A stretch of DNA of 64,000 bases, taken from contig CM033408.1 in assembly GCA_019426215.1 (NCBI GenBank), forward strand, positions 24,345,953-24,409,952, read 5' to 3'. Below are positions 9,853 through 20,725 of this stretch, piece after piece. The position numbers were made by a program, and so were the translations under genes. Position 1 is the first letter of the stretch. Every line of letters begins with the position of its first letter. Origin of the DNA: Buddleja alternifolia (Eukaryota > Streptophyta > Magnoliopsida > Lamiales > Scrophulariaceae). The notes under the pieces were generated by a model, which saw only the letters and a list, made by a program, of their open reading frames with translations, searched no databases and was not told where the DNA came from.

Positions 9853-10875
9853 GACTTAAGAACTGTATTTTACCTTCATATTTTAATAAAACTCTTTCAC
9901 TTCATATAGATGGCACCTTTGTGCAGATTCGATGCCATGATTGTAGGTGCAATATCTTCAATTATACTCTAATTAAATTGTATTTTTTAACTTTTAAGAA
10001 TATTAAAATTTGGAATTTTGGATTAAAATAATAATATAAATTTTCAATATAAAAGTCCTAAATGGATAAATTTCTATACAAAATTACAATTGATTAATTA
10101 ATTAGAAGTCCAATAGTAACTAAGTTCATAAATTTATTAACCTTAAATGTTTGGTATTTTTAAATAAAAAGTTTGTGGAATCAATTTGTTTCAAGAGGTT
10201 TTTTTTATATATATAAAACTTTGTTTCAAGAGGTTTTTACTAATGTTTTCTTATTATTTGATAAGAAAAGGAATATATAAACAATGAGCATTTAATAAAT
10301 CGTCATTTCAGTTGGTTTGTATGAAAAAGATTCTAATTTGTCAATATAGCTTAGCACCTATTGTATCAATTTAAATGTCAAACATCAAGGATCAAATGGT
10401 ATTTCTGATGAGCTTGTAGGTATTTTCAAACTCACAATTAGTACGTAACCTTATAATATCATGAAAGATACAAGATTTTTTTTTATTAATAATAATTGTC
10501 AATTCATGCGAGAGGTGCGGTAGTATCTTTAATCCTAACGGGCACGCTAAGGCTTGGAGTTCTTTGGTATTTTCTGTAGGTGTTGAACTTTTCCCCCCTA
10601 AGATTTTGGTATGAAAACAACCAAATAATTGGATAATTAGTCAAAATATTGACTTAATGAAGCGATTGGTACGTATCAATGAGGTAGGAATGAAATGTGA
10701 CATAGCTAGAATAATCAAATGACTTAAATATACATTATACAAATAATCAACGTATTTTTTTATTTTTTTTTATTAACCCAACCTAATCAACGTAACCCGC
10801 TGACCCGATCTCGTGATGGTGGATTACCTGCACTTCTCAAAATCAGATAAGGCTAGATCACTACACACTTTACTA
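9853..10875. repeat. AT-rich non-coding block, unit 2 (internally deleted)
   Basis: Homologous to 2-1476 but shorter. Near 10418 agcttgta joins directly to ggtattttcaaactc, which in unit 1 lies about 430 bp further on. A second rearrangement near 10175 repeats gtttcaagaggtttt. No gene is visible. Confidence 0.7.
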
Positions 10876-10879
10876 GTAC

Positions 10880-11760
10880 TGTTAGGATTATGCCCTCAAA
10901 TGGCATAGAGGATAGAATGATAGAGCATCTTTATTGTAATGAACTTATTTTGATATTATTAATAAAGGCAGTATTCAGTTTTCACTTAAAGTTTATCTAC
11001 ATCTATAAGTAATGTAAAACGCCTTGTCCATGTTTTCAGTATGATCTCTCTACTTCCTATTGGATAGGAAGAATGTCATTAGAGAGATCGATCTTGATTA
11101 CTAAAAACTAGGTCGCAAGTAAAATAAAGTCTTTAATGGACAGCTCAAGACTTAGAATACTTGTACAATCTAGCTCTGACATGAGAGTGTCAGTCGAGTA
11201 CCATTGGATGGTAGGAGCTTGAGATTGTAGGCACATTAGTGGAACTGATTACTCGAACATGACTCGCATCGGTTCTGTCACACGGGTTTTCACTCTATGA
11301 CTGTCAATGACAAAACTGGTTTTGCGTAATAGGTATAAGTGAACCTTTGACCTGAAATATCCGGCTGAAGATGCACAACTGATGTCAAGTAAAAAGTGGA
11401 AATGTTTCGATTAAGATTATGGCTTGAGATCGTCAATCAAAGTAGAAATTTTTCGTCATTCAATCCGTGTGTGATAATTTAGAGACAACGTAATTTCGTT
11501 GTTTGGATCAAATTCAAGAAAGTCAACGAATTCAAGAATTGAAGATTACACAAGGATTGAAGAAATCGAGACTTCATCAATCCGAGTTTTAGAGGAGGAA
11601 TCGGATTCTCCAACCACTTCGCTTCAACGGGTAAGTAGTTATTCGTTACGCGAAATAATAGATTTGAATATGCGAATTAAACAATTTAAACTTTGGGTTT
11701 TTAAATTAAATTTTTGAAATTCTTCCGCTCCGTTTATATGATTTTTTGCGAAACCCAACA
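10880..11760 (+). mobile_element. Solo LTR, unit 2
   Basis: An 881-bp orthologue of the solo LTR at 1482, with the same TGTTAGG and CCCAACA ends. The target duplication has decayed: AGTAC on the left and CATAC on the right instead of CGTAC on both sides. The 72-codon frame inside it (11499-11717) matches the frame in the other three LTRs only because the LTRs are related. Confidence 0.85.
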
Positions 11761-12596
11761 CATACAACGTGGAAGAAGTCTGTAAATTCTTTATTTTGTA
11801 ACACTATTCAGGTAATGCTATTTATTGTACCACTGTGTACTTGAATCATATAAGCGACCTACATTGTCTTACTTACTTGACCATTGCAGGGTCCTCACTA
11901 GAAAACCCACGAGTGTGACCTTCACGATTGTAACCTTAACTATAGTCCTTTGGCTTTAGATAGTTCCCAATCCGAAGCGTCAGGATCAAACCCAAACTAG
12001 AGATATCAGGTCGGCTAGTTTGGTTCGACTTGGCCGAGGCTTGTCTCGGACCGGCCCACCAAATTTTTCTAAGTACATTGGTCCATATAGAGTCTGGGCC
12101 AACCCGACACCAGCCCGCCTTACTGTTTAGTCTGGCCTCATCTGGGCTTGGTCCAGCCCATTGACCTAGCCAGGACCTGCCATGGGCAAAGATCGGTGGA
12201 ATTAATTTTTTTTCATTTTACTTTTGAAAAATTAGAAAACTGAAATTGGGGTCAAATTGGGGTAATTGAGACAATGGTATTCTAATCACTTAAGACAAAA
12301 AAGTTACTTTTGCCTCAATTTCAATTTGATAATATAAATTTATCTAAAAATAATGTAAAACAAAATATATATATGATACGTCCATAAAAATTCACTTCTC
12401 CTGTTGGGCCTAGCAAGGAATGGCCGCTTAATGAATGATGGAGTGGCTAAAATGACGAAATAAATCAAAACTAGAGATATCAAGTGGGCTAGTCTAGTTT
12501 TGTTCGACATGTAGGTGTTGGACCGGACTGTTGGGAAGCATATGACTGAATTAATACGGCTTCGTTTGCTCATCGATATTTCGATGGGATATCTCA

Positions 12597-12755
12597 GATT
12601 AGAGACATGATGCGAAAGCAGTGGTGTATAAGGTTAATCACATTCCGAGGGAAGCGAATCAAGTGGAAGATTACTTGTCCAAGTTCGGTAGCACCCATCA
12701 CATGGAGTTTGTCTCCGGCACGAATGCGGATGCGGATTTCAACACGAATCTTTGA
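12597..12755 (+). pseudogene. RNase H-domain remnant, unit 2a
   Basis: Reads ISQIRDMMRKQWCI, then after a one-base shift VNHIPREANQVEDYLSKFG, ending at TGA 12753-12755. Unit 2a keeps more of the upstream helix (SQIRDMMRKQW) than unit 1, but has lost one base (ataaggtt against ataagtgtt), which breaks the frame. The domain call follows the conserved HIPREANQVADYL signature of plant RNase H-like domains. Confidence 0.6.
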
Positions 12756-13385
12756 TCATGATTTATGAGGAGTTAAATGGCGTTGTTATATGACTAAGAG
12801 TCCTGGTTTGTCTGTAGTTCGGGTACCCCGTTCATTTGGAAACCAAAAAAAACAAAAAAATCCAGACATATATGCTCCCAAGAAGGCCGATAGCAAAAGC
12901 AAGTTGAAAGCTCGTTAATCAAGCACACAAGTGACCTCGTGATCCACCTAACGATATAGCTTACAAGGAATGTGAAGAGTAGCTCGAAACGAAGCTCATG
13001 AGCATAGCTGGCGGATGTATACAGTGGACCAAGTCAACAACCACCCACTACCTTCTAAATACGGAAAATGATCTCCATTTCCGCATGACACAAGAAAGGC
13101 ACCCCATGAACAAGAGAGAAGGGGTGGGGCGGCCACCCTTTAAATAGTCTAGAATCAAAACCTGTAATTTTATTACGTTACTTTTATTAACAAGAATCAA
13201 TATCTTTGTACTCCCTCTCCAGTAAGGCAATAAAAATCTCTCTTTGCATTTGTATATTCATCTCATTTCATAGAAGTCTTTTAGTTTATTCATAATCATT
13301 AGAGATATGAATGGAGTTACATTATATGATTTCTTGGCATAAAAATCGTATATATATATATATATAAAATTATATATATTTATAT

Positions 13386-13818
13386 GGAAAATTACATTGG
13401 GTACCCCTAAGGTAATGCCTAATCACGGTTTACACCCCCTAGTTCATAAAATTACATCTAGAATAACACCCCCTACTCCGATCCCAAAGCCGCAGTTAGG
13501 AGTTTACTTAATTTTTTGTATATATATGTACATATGTATGTATGTAAATATGTAATTGAGGATTTAGGCATTCTGAGAAAATTTGATAGGTGTAAAGGGG
13601 TAAGAAAGTCTTTTACAATTTACTTCTTTTTTCCATTTTTTTTTATGTTTTTCTTAATATTTTCTTTAACATTATGTAAGGGTATTGATGTCGTTTTACC
13701 CATTCCGTCCAACATTACATCAATATATTAATTTACAGGATGTTAGATGTAATTTTTTGAACTAGGGATTGTGAATCGTAATTAGGCTATACTTCAGGGA
13801 TACTCAGTGTAATTTTCC
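13386..13818. mobile_element. Foldback (MITE-like) element, unit 2a
   Basis: The left arm GGAAAATTACATTGGGTACC and the right arm (complement GGAAAATTACACTGAGTATC) are inverted copies that stay similar for about 85 bp through the phrase caccccctagttc..aaaattacatct. The AT-rich flanks are also roughly inverted, so the true ends are hard to place. The 433-bp length, long inverted arms and no coding capacity fit a Mutator-like MITE, though no 9-bp target duplication can be shown. Confidence 0.65.
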
Positions 13819-14615
13819 ATAAATATATATAATACGAAATTTGACCGTGAAGTCATTAAGACTTTGGCCTGCAACGGCCTGAATTGATTTTTTGGTTTTC
13901 TTTTTTCTAAAAACAAAAATTAGTGACGTTAGAATAGGCAAACTCTTGCCTTACCACTTGGCTAAATGAATTTTGTTTTATTCAAAATGACATATGAAAA
14001 TAATTTTAAATATACCGGCCCTCGGCCGGGTTTTGACCGAGCTGGGTCCCGGCCTAGGCTACGTTGAAGTGGGCCTGGCCTGGCCCATCAGATTTGGTGG
14101 GCCGGGGCCGGGCCAATCCGTTCGGTTGATGGGGGCCGGCCTACTTTATATTTTTAACCCGAACCTTGGTACTACTAAAGAACTTGACCTACGTAGTGTA
14201 AAATAAATATGTTAAATAAAATTTAAATGTTGAATGTTAAGTATGACTTTCTAAATAAATAAACGAAAAAAGATATAAGGGTGTTTCAGTCTTATAATAA
14301 TTTTATTGTAGAATTTTTTACCAAAAGTAGTAAGAAGAAAGGTATTGCAAAATTTTCAAACCGCAGGGAGGTGGATGCCAAAAGACCGAACCTCAAAAAA
14401 TTTGGATGCAAATAACCCTACTTGCAATGTTTTTGTGTTCGTTGATTAAATAATTTCACAAATATTATTCATGAGTTTAAGACATAAAAATGAAGATTCT
14501 CTGTCAATAAACCCGGCACCAAATCTTAAATTATATCTTAATAAACTTCTTTCCTTTCATTTTAGATGACAACATTCCGCAAATTTCATCCCAAGATTAT
14601 AGCTGCGATATCTTT

Positions 14616-14965
14616 CGACTGTCGTTTTGTTCGTGATCAAGTACAAACCGGGGCTAGCTATTGTCACCACTCACATTCGCACTCGGTTTCAACCTGGCGA
14701 TTTGTTCACCAAAGCACATGGTCGTTCTCAATTTCTTATTCTACTAGTCAAGTTGGGCATTCACGATGTTCACGCGGCAATTTGAGGGGGAATATTGTAA
14801 ATAGCGTATATATTTGTCCTATGGTTGTAAATACGGCAAGAAATTTGTCATAGAGTCCTTTTCCATTAGGGTTTTGTTTTAGGGTTTTATGTGTATATAT
14901 GTTGCTGTACGTTTGTTTAGGAAAATAAGAGAAATATTTTCACCACTTTTGTCTCTCTTTTTACA
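14616..14965 (+). mobile_element. Ty1-copia 3' end (RNase H C-terminus, PPT, LTR), unit 2a
   Basis: The frame begins FDCRFVRDQVQTGA and, after a shift, continues with QPADLFTKAHGRSQFL and KLGIHDVHA. This is the C-terminal end of a copia polyprotein, where DLFTK is typical. A purine tract TTTGAGGGGGAATAT precedes a short LTR at 14796-14965 (170 bp) with ends TGTAAA..TTTACA. A tandem GCTAGCTA at the GA codon pair adds four bases and breaks the frame. Everything 5' of the RNase H end is missing, and the break point matches the right limit of unit 4. Confidence 0.8.
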
Positions 14966-15379
14966 TATACTGATGATAAAAACTTAATGCATGTGTGTGT
15001 ATATATATATTTATATACAAGTATTTGTGTTAGCAAGACGAATGCTGATTAAATAATAGAAATATATATTTCCTTATAATTTATATTTTTTAAATAAATA
15101 ATATTCAATGTTCAATATATAACTATATCTATATATATCAAATATTAATATATAATATGTAATTATTACTTTATAACTAATGCAAACAAATATTTAACAG
15201 TCCATGAAAGTACTCTCACGTTCGATTCCATCTGTAATCATGAAAAATGGAATGAAATTCACACAAGAACAATTTTAATACATAGAATACACACAAGTGC
15301 AATAGCCTTGAACACATGATATGTATGATCAAAGCTAGGGAAGAATGGATTAAATTTTCCACATTCAATCGCTCTCCCA
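14966..15379. other. AT-rich tail, unit 2a
   Basis: Non-coding AT-rich sequence after the copia LTR, with a (TG)n/(AT)n microsatellite near 14992-15020. It matches 18186-18600 and 31628-32041. No gene, terminal repeat or regulatory pattern was recognised. Confidence 0.6.
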
Positions 15380-15833
15380 ATGGGCAAAGATCGGTGGAAT
15401 TAATTTTTTTTCATTTTTCTTTTCAAAAATTAAAAAACTGAAATTGTGGTCAAATTGGGGTAATTGAGACAAAGGTATTCTAACCACTTAGACTAAAAAG
15501 TTACTTTTGCCTCAATTTCAATTTGATAATATAAATTTATCTAAAAATAATATAAAACAAAATATATATATATATATATATATATATGATACGTCCATAA
15601 AAATCCACTTCTCCTGTTGGGCCTAACAAGGAATGGCCGTTTAATGAATGATGGAGTGGCTAAAATGACGAAATAAATCAAAACTAGAGATATCAAGTGG
15701 GCTAGTCTAGTTTGGTTCGACATGTAGGTGTTGGACCGGACTATTGGGAAGCATATGACTCAATTAATACGGTTTCGTTTGCTCATCGACATTTCGTTGT
15801 GATATCTCAAAGAGAGACATGATGTGATAGCAG

Positions 15834-15968
15834 TGGTGTATAAGTGTTAATCACATTCCGAGGGAAGGGAATCAGGTGGCAAATTACTTGTCCAAGTTCG
15901 GTAGCACCCATCACATGGAGATTGTCTCCGGCACGAATGTGGATGCAAATTTCAACATAAATCTTTGA
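15834..15968 (+). pseudogene. RNase H-domain remnant, unit 2b
   Basis: In frame WCISVNHIPREGNQVANYL then SKFGSTHHMEIVSGTN, ending at TGA 15966-15968. Unlike 2a, the base needed to keep WCISVNH in frame is present. Upstream codons are again stops (TGA TAG), as in unit 1. Sharing this state with unit 1 while its tandem partner 2a differs hints at gene conversion or unequal exchange between units. Confidence 0.6.
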
Positions 15969-16613
15969 TCATGATTTATGAGGAGTTAAATGGCGTCGTT
16001 ATATGACTATGAGTCCTGGTTTTTTGGTAGTTCGGGTACCCCCTTCATTTGGAAATTAAAAAAAAAACAAAAAATCCAGACATATAAGCTCCCAAGAAGG
16101 CTGATAGCAAAAGCAAGTTGAAAGCTCGGTAATCAAGCACACAAGTGACCTCGTGATCCACCTAACGGCATAGCTTACAAAGAATTGGAAGAGTAGCTCG
16201 AAACGAAGCTCATGAGCATAGCTGGCGGATGTATAGAGTGGACCAAGTCAACAACCACCCACTACCTTCTAAATACGAAAAATGATCTCCATTTCCCCCA
16301 TGACACAAGAAAGACGCCCCATGAATAAAAGAGAACGAGTGGGGCGGCCACCTTTTAAATAGTCTAGAATGAAAACCTGTAATTTTATTACGTTCGCTTT
16401 TATTTACAAGAATCAATATCTATGTATTCCCTCTCCAATAAAGCAATAAAAATCTCTCTTTTGCATTTGTATATTCATCTCATTTCATATTTCATAGAAG
16501 TCTTTTAGTTTATTCATAATCATTAGAGATATGATTGCAGTTACATTATGTGATTTCTTGGCATAAAAATCGTATATATATGTATATATATGTGAAATTA
16601 TATATATTTATAT

Positions 16614-17042
16614 GGAAAATTACATTGGGTACCCCTAATGTATTGCCTAATAACGGTTTACACCCCCTAGTTCATAAAATTACATCTAAAATTACACCCC
16701 CTACTCCGATCGCAAAGCCGCAGTTAGGAGTTTACTTAATTTTTGGTATATATATGTAAATATGTATGTATGTAAACATGTAATTGAGGATTTAGGCATT
16801 CTGAGAAAATTTGATAGGTCTAAAGGGGTAAGAAAGTCTTTTACAATTTAATTCTTTTTTCCATTTTTAATGTGTTTCTTAATATTTTCTTTAACATTAT
16901 GTAAGGGTAAAGATGTCATTTTACCTATTCCGTCCAACATTACATCAATATATTAATTTACAGGATGTTAGATGTAATTTTTTGAACTAGGGGTTGTAAA
17001 TCGTAATTAAGCAATACTTCAGGGGTATTCAGTATAATTTTT
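16614..17042. mobile_element. Foldback (MITE-like) element, unit 2b
   Basis: Same structure as 13386-13818, with left arm GGAAAATTACATTGGGTACC and right arm complement GAAAAATTATACTGAATACC. The centre is slightly shorter because a poly-T stretch is reduced. Confidence 0.65.
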
Positions 17043-17229
17043 CATATATATATAATATGAAATTTGACCGTGAAGTCATTAAGACTTTGACCTGCAACGG
17101 CCAGAATTGATTTTTTGGTTTTCTTTTTTCAAAAAATAAAATAAAATTGGGGCCGTTAGAATAGTCAAACTCTAGCCTTACCACTTGGCTAAATGAATTT
17201 TGTTTTATTCAAAATAACATATGAAAATA

Positions 17230-17395
17230 ATTTTGTATGTACCAGTCCTGGGCCGGATTTTGACCGGTCTGGGTCCCGGCCTAGGCTACGTTGAAGTGGG
17301 CCTAACCTGCCCATCAGATTTGGTGGGCAGGGGCCGGGCCAATCCGTTCGGTTGATGGGGGCCGGCCTACTTTATATTTTTAACCCGAACCTTGG
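17230..17395 (+). repeat. Right GGCC-rich block, unit 2b
   Basis: Contains tgggcaggggccgggcc and ggccggcctac. It is the right partner of the putative hAT-like element; the left partner is absent from this half of the tandem duplication. Confidence 0.4.
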
Positions 17396-17834
17396 TACTA
17401 CTCAAGAAACTTGACCTACGTATAATTCGATTCAGCAGTGTAACATAAATATGTTAAATAAAATTTAAATGTTGAATGTTAAATAAAAAAGATATAAGGG
17501 TGTTTTAGTCTTATAATAATTTTATTGTAGAATTTTTTACCAAAAGTAGTAAGAAGAGAGGTATTGCCAAATTTTCAAACCGCAGGGAGCTGGATGCCAA
17601 AAGACCGAACCTCAGAAAAGGTGGATGCAAATAACCCTACTTGCAATGTTTTTGTGTTCGTTGATTAAATAATTTCACAAATATTATTCATGAGTTTATG
17701 ACATAAAAATGAAGATTCTTTGTCATTAAACCCGGCACCAAATCTTAAATTATATCTTAATAAACTTCTTTCCATTCATTTTAGATGACAACATTCCGCA
17801 AATTTCATCCCAAGATTATAGCTACGATATCTTT

Positions 17835-18185
17835 CGACTGTCATTTTGTTCATGATCAAGTACAAACCGGGGCTAGCTATTGTCACCACTCACATTCGCA
17901 CTCGGTTTCAACCCGCCGATTTGTTCACCAAAGCACTTGGTCGATCTCAATTTCTAATTCTACTAGTCAAGTTGGGCATTCACGATGTTCATGCGGCAAT
18001 TTGAGGGGGAATATTGTAAATAGCGTATATATTTGTCCTATGGTTGTAAATACGGCAAGAAATTTGTCATAGAGTCCTTTTCCATTAGGGTTTTGTTTTA
18101 GGGTTTTATGTGTATATATGTTGCTGTACGTTTGTTTAGGAAAACAAGAGAAATATCTTCGCCACTTTTTGTCTCTCTTTTTACA
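17835..18185 (+). mobile_element. Ty1-copia 3' end with LTR, unit 2b
   Basis: Same fragment as 14616-14965. FDCHFVHDQVQTGA is followed by the same GCTAGCTA four-base duplication, so that frameshift predates the internal tandem duplication. Purine tract GAGGGGGAATAT, then LTR 18015-18185 (171 bp) with ends TGTAAA and TTTACA. Confidence 0.8.
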
Positions 18186-18762
18186 TATGCTGATGATAAA
18201 AACTTAATGCATGTGTGTGTGTATATATATATATATATACAAGTATTTGTGTTAGCAAGACGAATGCTGATTAAATAATAGAAATATATTTTCCTTATAA
18301 TTTATATTTTTTAAATAAATAATATTCAATGTTCAATATATAACTATATCTATATATATCAAATATTAATATATAATATGTAATTATTACTTTATAACTA
18401 ATGTAAACAAATATTTTACAGTCCATGAAAGTACTCTCACGTTCGATTCCATCTGTAATCATGAAAAATGGAATGAAATTCACACAAGAACAATTTTAAT
18501 ACATCGAATACACACAAGTACAATAGCCTTGAACACATGATATATATGATCAAAGCTAGGGAAGAATGGATTAAATTCTCCACATTCAATCGCTCTCCCA
18601 ACATTGAGAGTGCGCATCAATTATATATATGCCAAACCTTAGTCGATGCTTTATTACAGTTGTCAAACATGAAGAAAAAAAAAGAAAAAAAAAGGGACCA
18701 AATATATATAGAACAATACACACAGATGCATGCAGACTGTCGGCATATATAGCATTGAAAAT

Positions 18763-18951
18763 CTAGGGCACACGTCCTCGTCGGCTAGGGAATAGTATGA
18801 ACCAAATGAGCCCATTCACTGGCTTATCCTGGTCGTCACCATTGACATGTTGGGAGCTGGCCATAATGCTTACTTGGCGTATCGTTAATATGAATGTTTT
18901 TTCTACTCTGTAGTGTGTGTGTTGATCTTTGTTTTTTGATTTTGAACCCAT
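18763..18951 (-). CDS. Small TATA-associated ORF of unknown function, unit 2
   Basis: A 62-codon frame starting MGSKSKNKDQHTHYRVEKTF with a clean TATA box (ctataaatagc, 18964-18973 on the complement) about 22 bp before the ATG. Plant transcription usually starts about 30 bp after the TATA box, which would fall inside this frame. The internal ATG at 18864 (MASSQHVNGDDQDKPVNGL) is therefore the likelier start, giving 33 codons. Unit 3 keeps the ORF at 32194-32382 with one residue changed (D to Y). The product is not recognised; it may be the first exon of a captured or truncated host gene. Confidence 0.3.
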   Translation of the reverse strand: MGSKSKNKDQHTHYRVEKTFILTIRQVSIMASSQHVNGDDQDKPVNGLIWFILFPSRRGRVP

Positions 18952-18954
18952 AGC

Positions 18955-19359
18955 GTGCAGGTGCTATTTATAGTGTGTAGGTACACATTTGATTCATCGA
19001 ATTGAAAATGATATGTTTGACTTCACAAAAATGGAAATAAAAAAAAGGATTTATTTATGTTGCTTGCTCATTCGTAGAAGGCACTACATATGATTGTATT
19101 TTCAAATCAATATGACCAAGATAATACTTCCAAATAATACTATATTAGTGTTTATTGCAAGTTGGCAAAAAAACAATAATTATTTTTCTCAGCTTCACAA
19201 GATCTATTACTATACCAATTCAGCTCGAGCCAAACAATACTAAAGTGAAACAAAAGAAACTAGCACAATGTTAACGTGTTTTGGGATCAAATAATTTTAC
19301 AAGTATTGTGATGATGTAGGAGGAAACTTGGGTAAAATATCTACTATGTCAGAGTGCAA
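18955..19359. other. AT-rich spacer before minisatellite, unit 2
   Basis: No gene is visible. It matches 32386-32790 of unit 3 closely up to gagtgcaatgaaat. After that unit 2 enters the minisatellite and unit 3 enters unrelated sequence. Confidence 0.6.
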
Positions 19360-20411
19360 TGAAATGCACACTTTTTACACACACTACATATATTTTCACA
19401 CACAATGCACACTTTTTACACACATTGCACACTTTTTCACACACAATGCACACTTTATACACACACTACACTTATTTTCACACACACAATACACTTTTAC
19501 ACACACTACACACTTTTTCACACACAATGCACATTTTTTTACACACAATGCACATTTTTTACACACATTTTCACACACAATGCACACTCTTTATATACAC
19601 TACACACTTTTTATACACCCTACACATATTTTCACACACTACACATATTTTCACACACTACACATACTTTATACACACTACACACACATCACACATTTTA
19701 CACACACTACACACATTTTGACACACATCACATATTTTACACACACTACACACATTTTGACACACTACACATATTTTCACACACTACACACATAATTTCA
19801 CACACTACATACATTTTCACACGCTACACATTTTCACACACTACACACATTTTCACACACTACACATTTTCACACACTACACACATTTACACACACTACA
19901 CATATTTTCACACATTTTCACACACTACACAAATTTTCACACATTTTACACACTTCATGCATTTTCACACACTACACATTTTACACACATTTTCACACAC
20001 TACACATTTTCACACACGTCACATATTTTGCACACACTACACACATTTTCACACACTACACATATTTTCACAGACTACACACATTTTCACAGACTACACA
20101 TATTTTCGCACCCTACACACATAATTTCACACACCACATATTTTCACACACTACACATTTTCACAGACTACACATATTCACACACTACACACATTTTCAC
20201 ACACTACACATATTTTCACACATTTTACACACTTCATACATTTTCACATACTACGCACATTTTCACACACACGACACAAATGTGTATAGTGTGTGAAAAT
20301 GTGTGTAGTGTGTGTGAAAATATGTATAGTGTGTGTAAAACATGTGCAGTGTGTGTAAAATATATGATATGCTTGTGAAAATATGTGCAGTGTATGTAAA
20401 GTTGTTGTAAA
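19360..20411. repeat. Minisatellite with orientation switch, unit 2
   Basis: From 19360 to about 20277 the repeat reads acacactacacatattttc in variants of 13-30 bp. From about 20278 it reads the complement (gtgtgtagtgtgtgaaaat) up to the CACTA-A insertion at 20411. The array is thus a large imperfect inverted repeat whose second arm continues after CACTA-A at 24848. Several long open frames rich in Thr-His-Tyr-Phe are products of the repeat and not genes. Confidence 0.9.
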
Positions 20412-20425
20412 CACTACAAGAAAAC

Positions 20426-20725
20426 AGGGTATCAGAGACCGAAAAATCGGTCTCTAAAAGCCCAAATTCGGTCTCTAAAAAAAATTAGCGACCGAAATTT
20501 CGGTCGCTAAAATCCGACACTAAACGGCTCGACGCTAATTAGAGACTGAAAAAATCGGTCGCTAAATCGGTCTCTATTTGCACAACTTTTTCAAATACAA
20601 TCGGTCTCCAAATTTCGTCGCTAACCGACACAAAATCGGTCTTTAAATATTCATCTTTGATTCGGTCTCTAAATATTCATCTTTGATTCGGTCTCTAAAT
20701 ATATATCTATAATCGGTCTCTAAAA
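20426..20725. repeat. CACTA-A copy 2, left subterminal array
   Basis: Same GGTCTCTAA/GGTCGCTAA motif array as 4210-4560, shortened by loss of about 45 bp near 20565 (aaaaaatcggtcgctaaatcg) and of one repeated gattcggtctctaaa phrase. Confidence 0.8.

Larger units (their letters stand above)
12000..14170 (+). mobile_element. Putative hAT-like composite element, unit 2a
   Basis: Bounded by two GGCC-rich blocks, 12012-12190 (accggcccacc, gggccaacccg) and 14013-14155 (ggcctggcctggccc, ggtgggccggggcc). Between them are an RNase H remnant, a promoter-like stretch and a foldback element, all probably nested. The region near 12470 repeats about 60 bp of the left block (aactagagatatcaagtggg). Clear terminal inverted repeats were not found, so the assignment rests on the GGCC-rich ends only. 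Confidence 0.3.
12182..15379 (+). repeat. Internal tandem duplication, first copy
   Basis: The sequence from atgggcaaagatcggtgg to cgctctccca is repeated directly at 15380-18600, a period of 3198 bp. At the joint, cgctctccca runs straight into atgggcaaag. Units 3 and 4 have one copy of this region, so the duplication is specific to unit 2. The copies differ by scattered substitutions and indels. Confidence 0.9.
15380..18600 (+). repeat. Internal tandem duplication, second copy (2b)
   Basis: Direct repeat of 12182-15379. It carries its own RNase H remnant, promoter-like stretch, foldback element, right GGCC block and copia 3' end, but lacks the solo LTR and left GGCC block, which lie upstream of the duplicated segment. 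Its AT-rich tail continues beyond 18600 into unique unit sequence. Confidence 0.9.

Noticed and set aside
19328..20378. Long open frames rich in Thr-His-Tyr-Phe (up to 239 codons)
   Set aside because: They are translations of the acacactacacattttc minisatellite in several frames at once, with no complexity or family resemblance. The same applies to 8511-9098 and 24710-25354.
19360..20411. CRISPR-like array
   Set aside because: Repeats are irregular, low in complexity and without unique spacers; this is a plant minisatellite.
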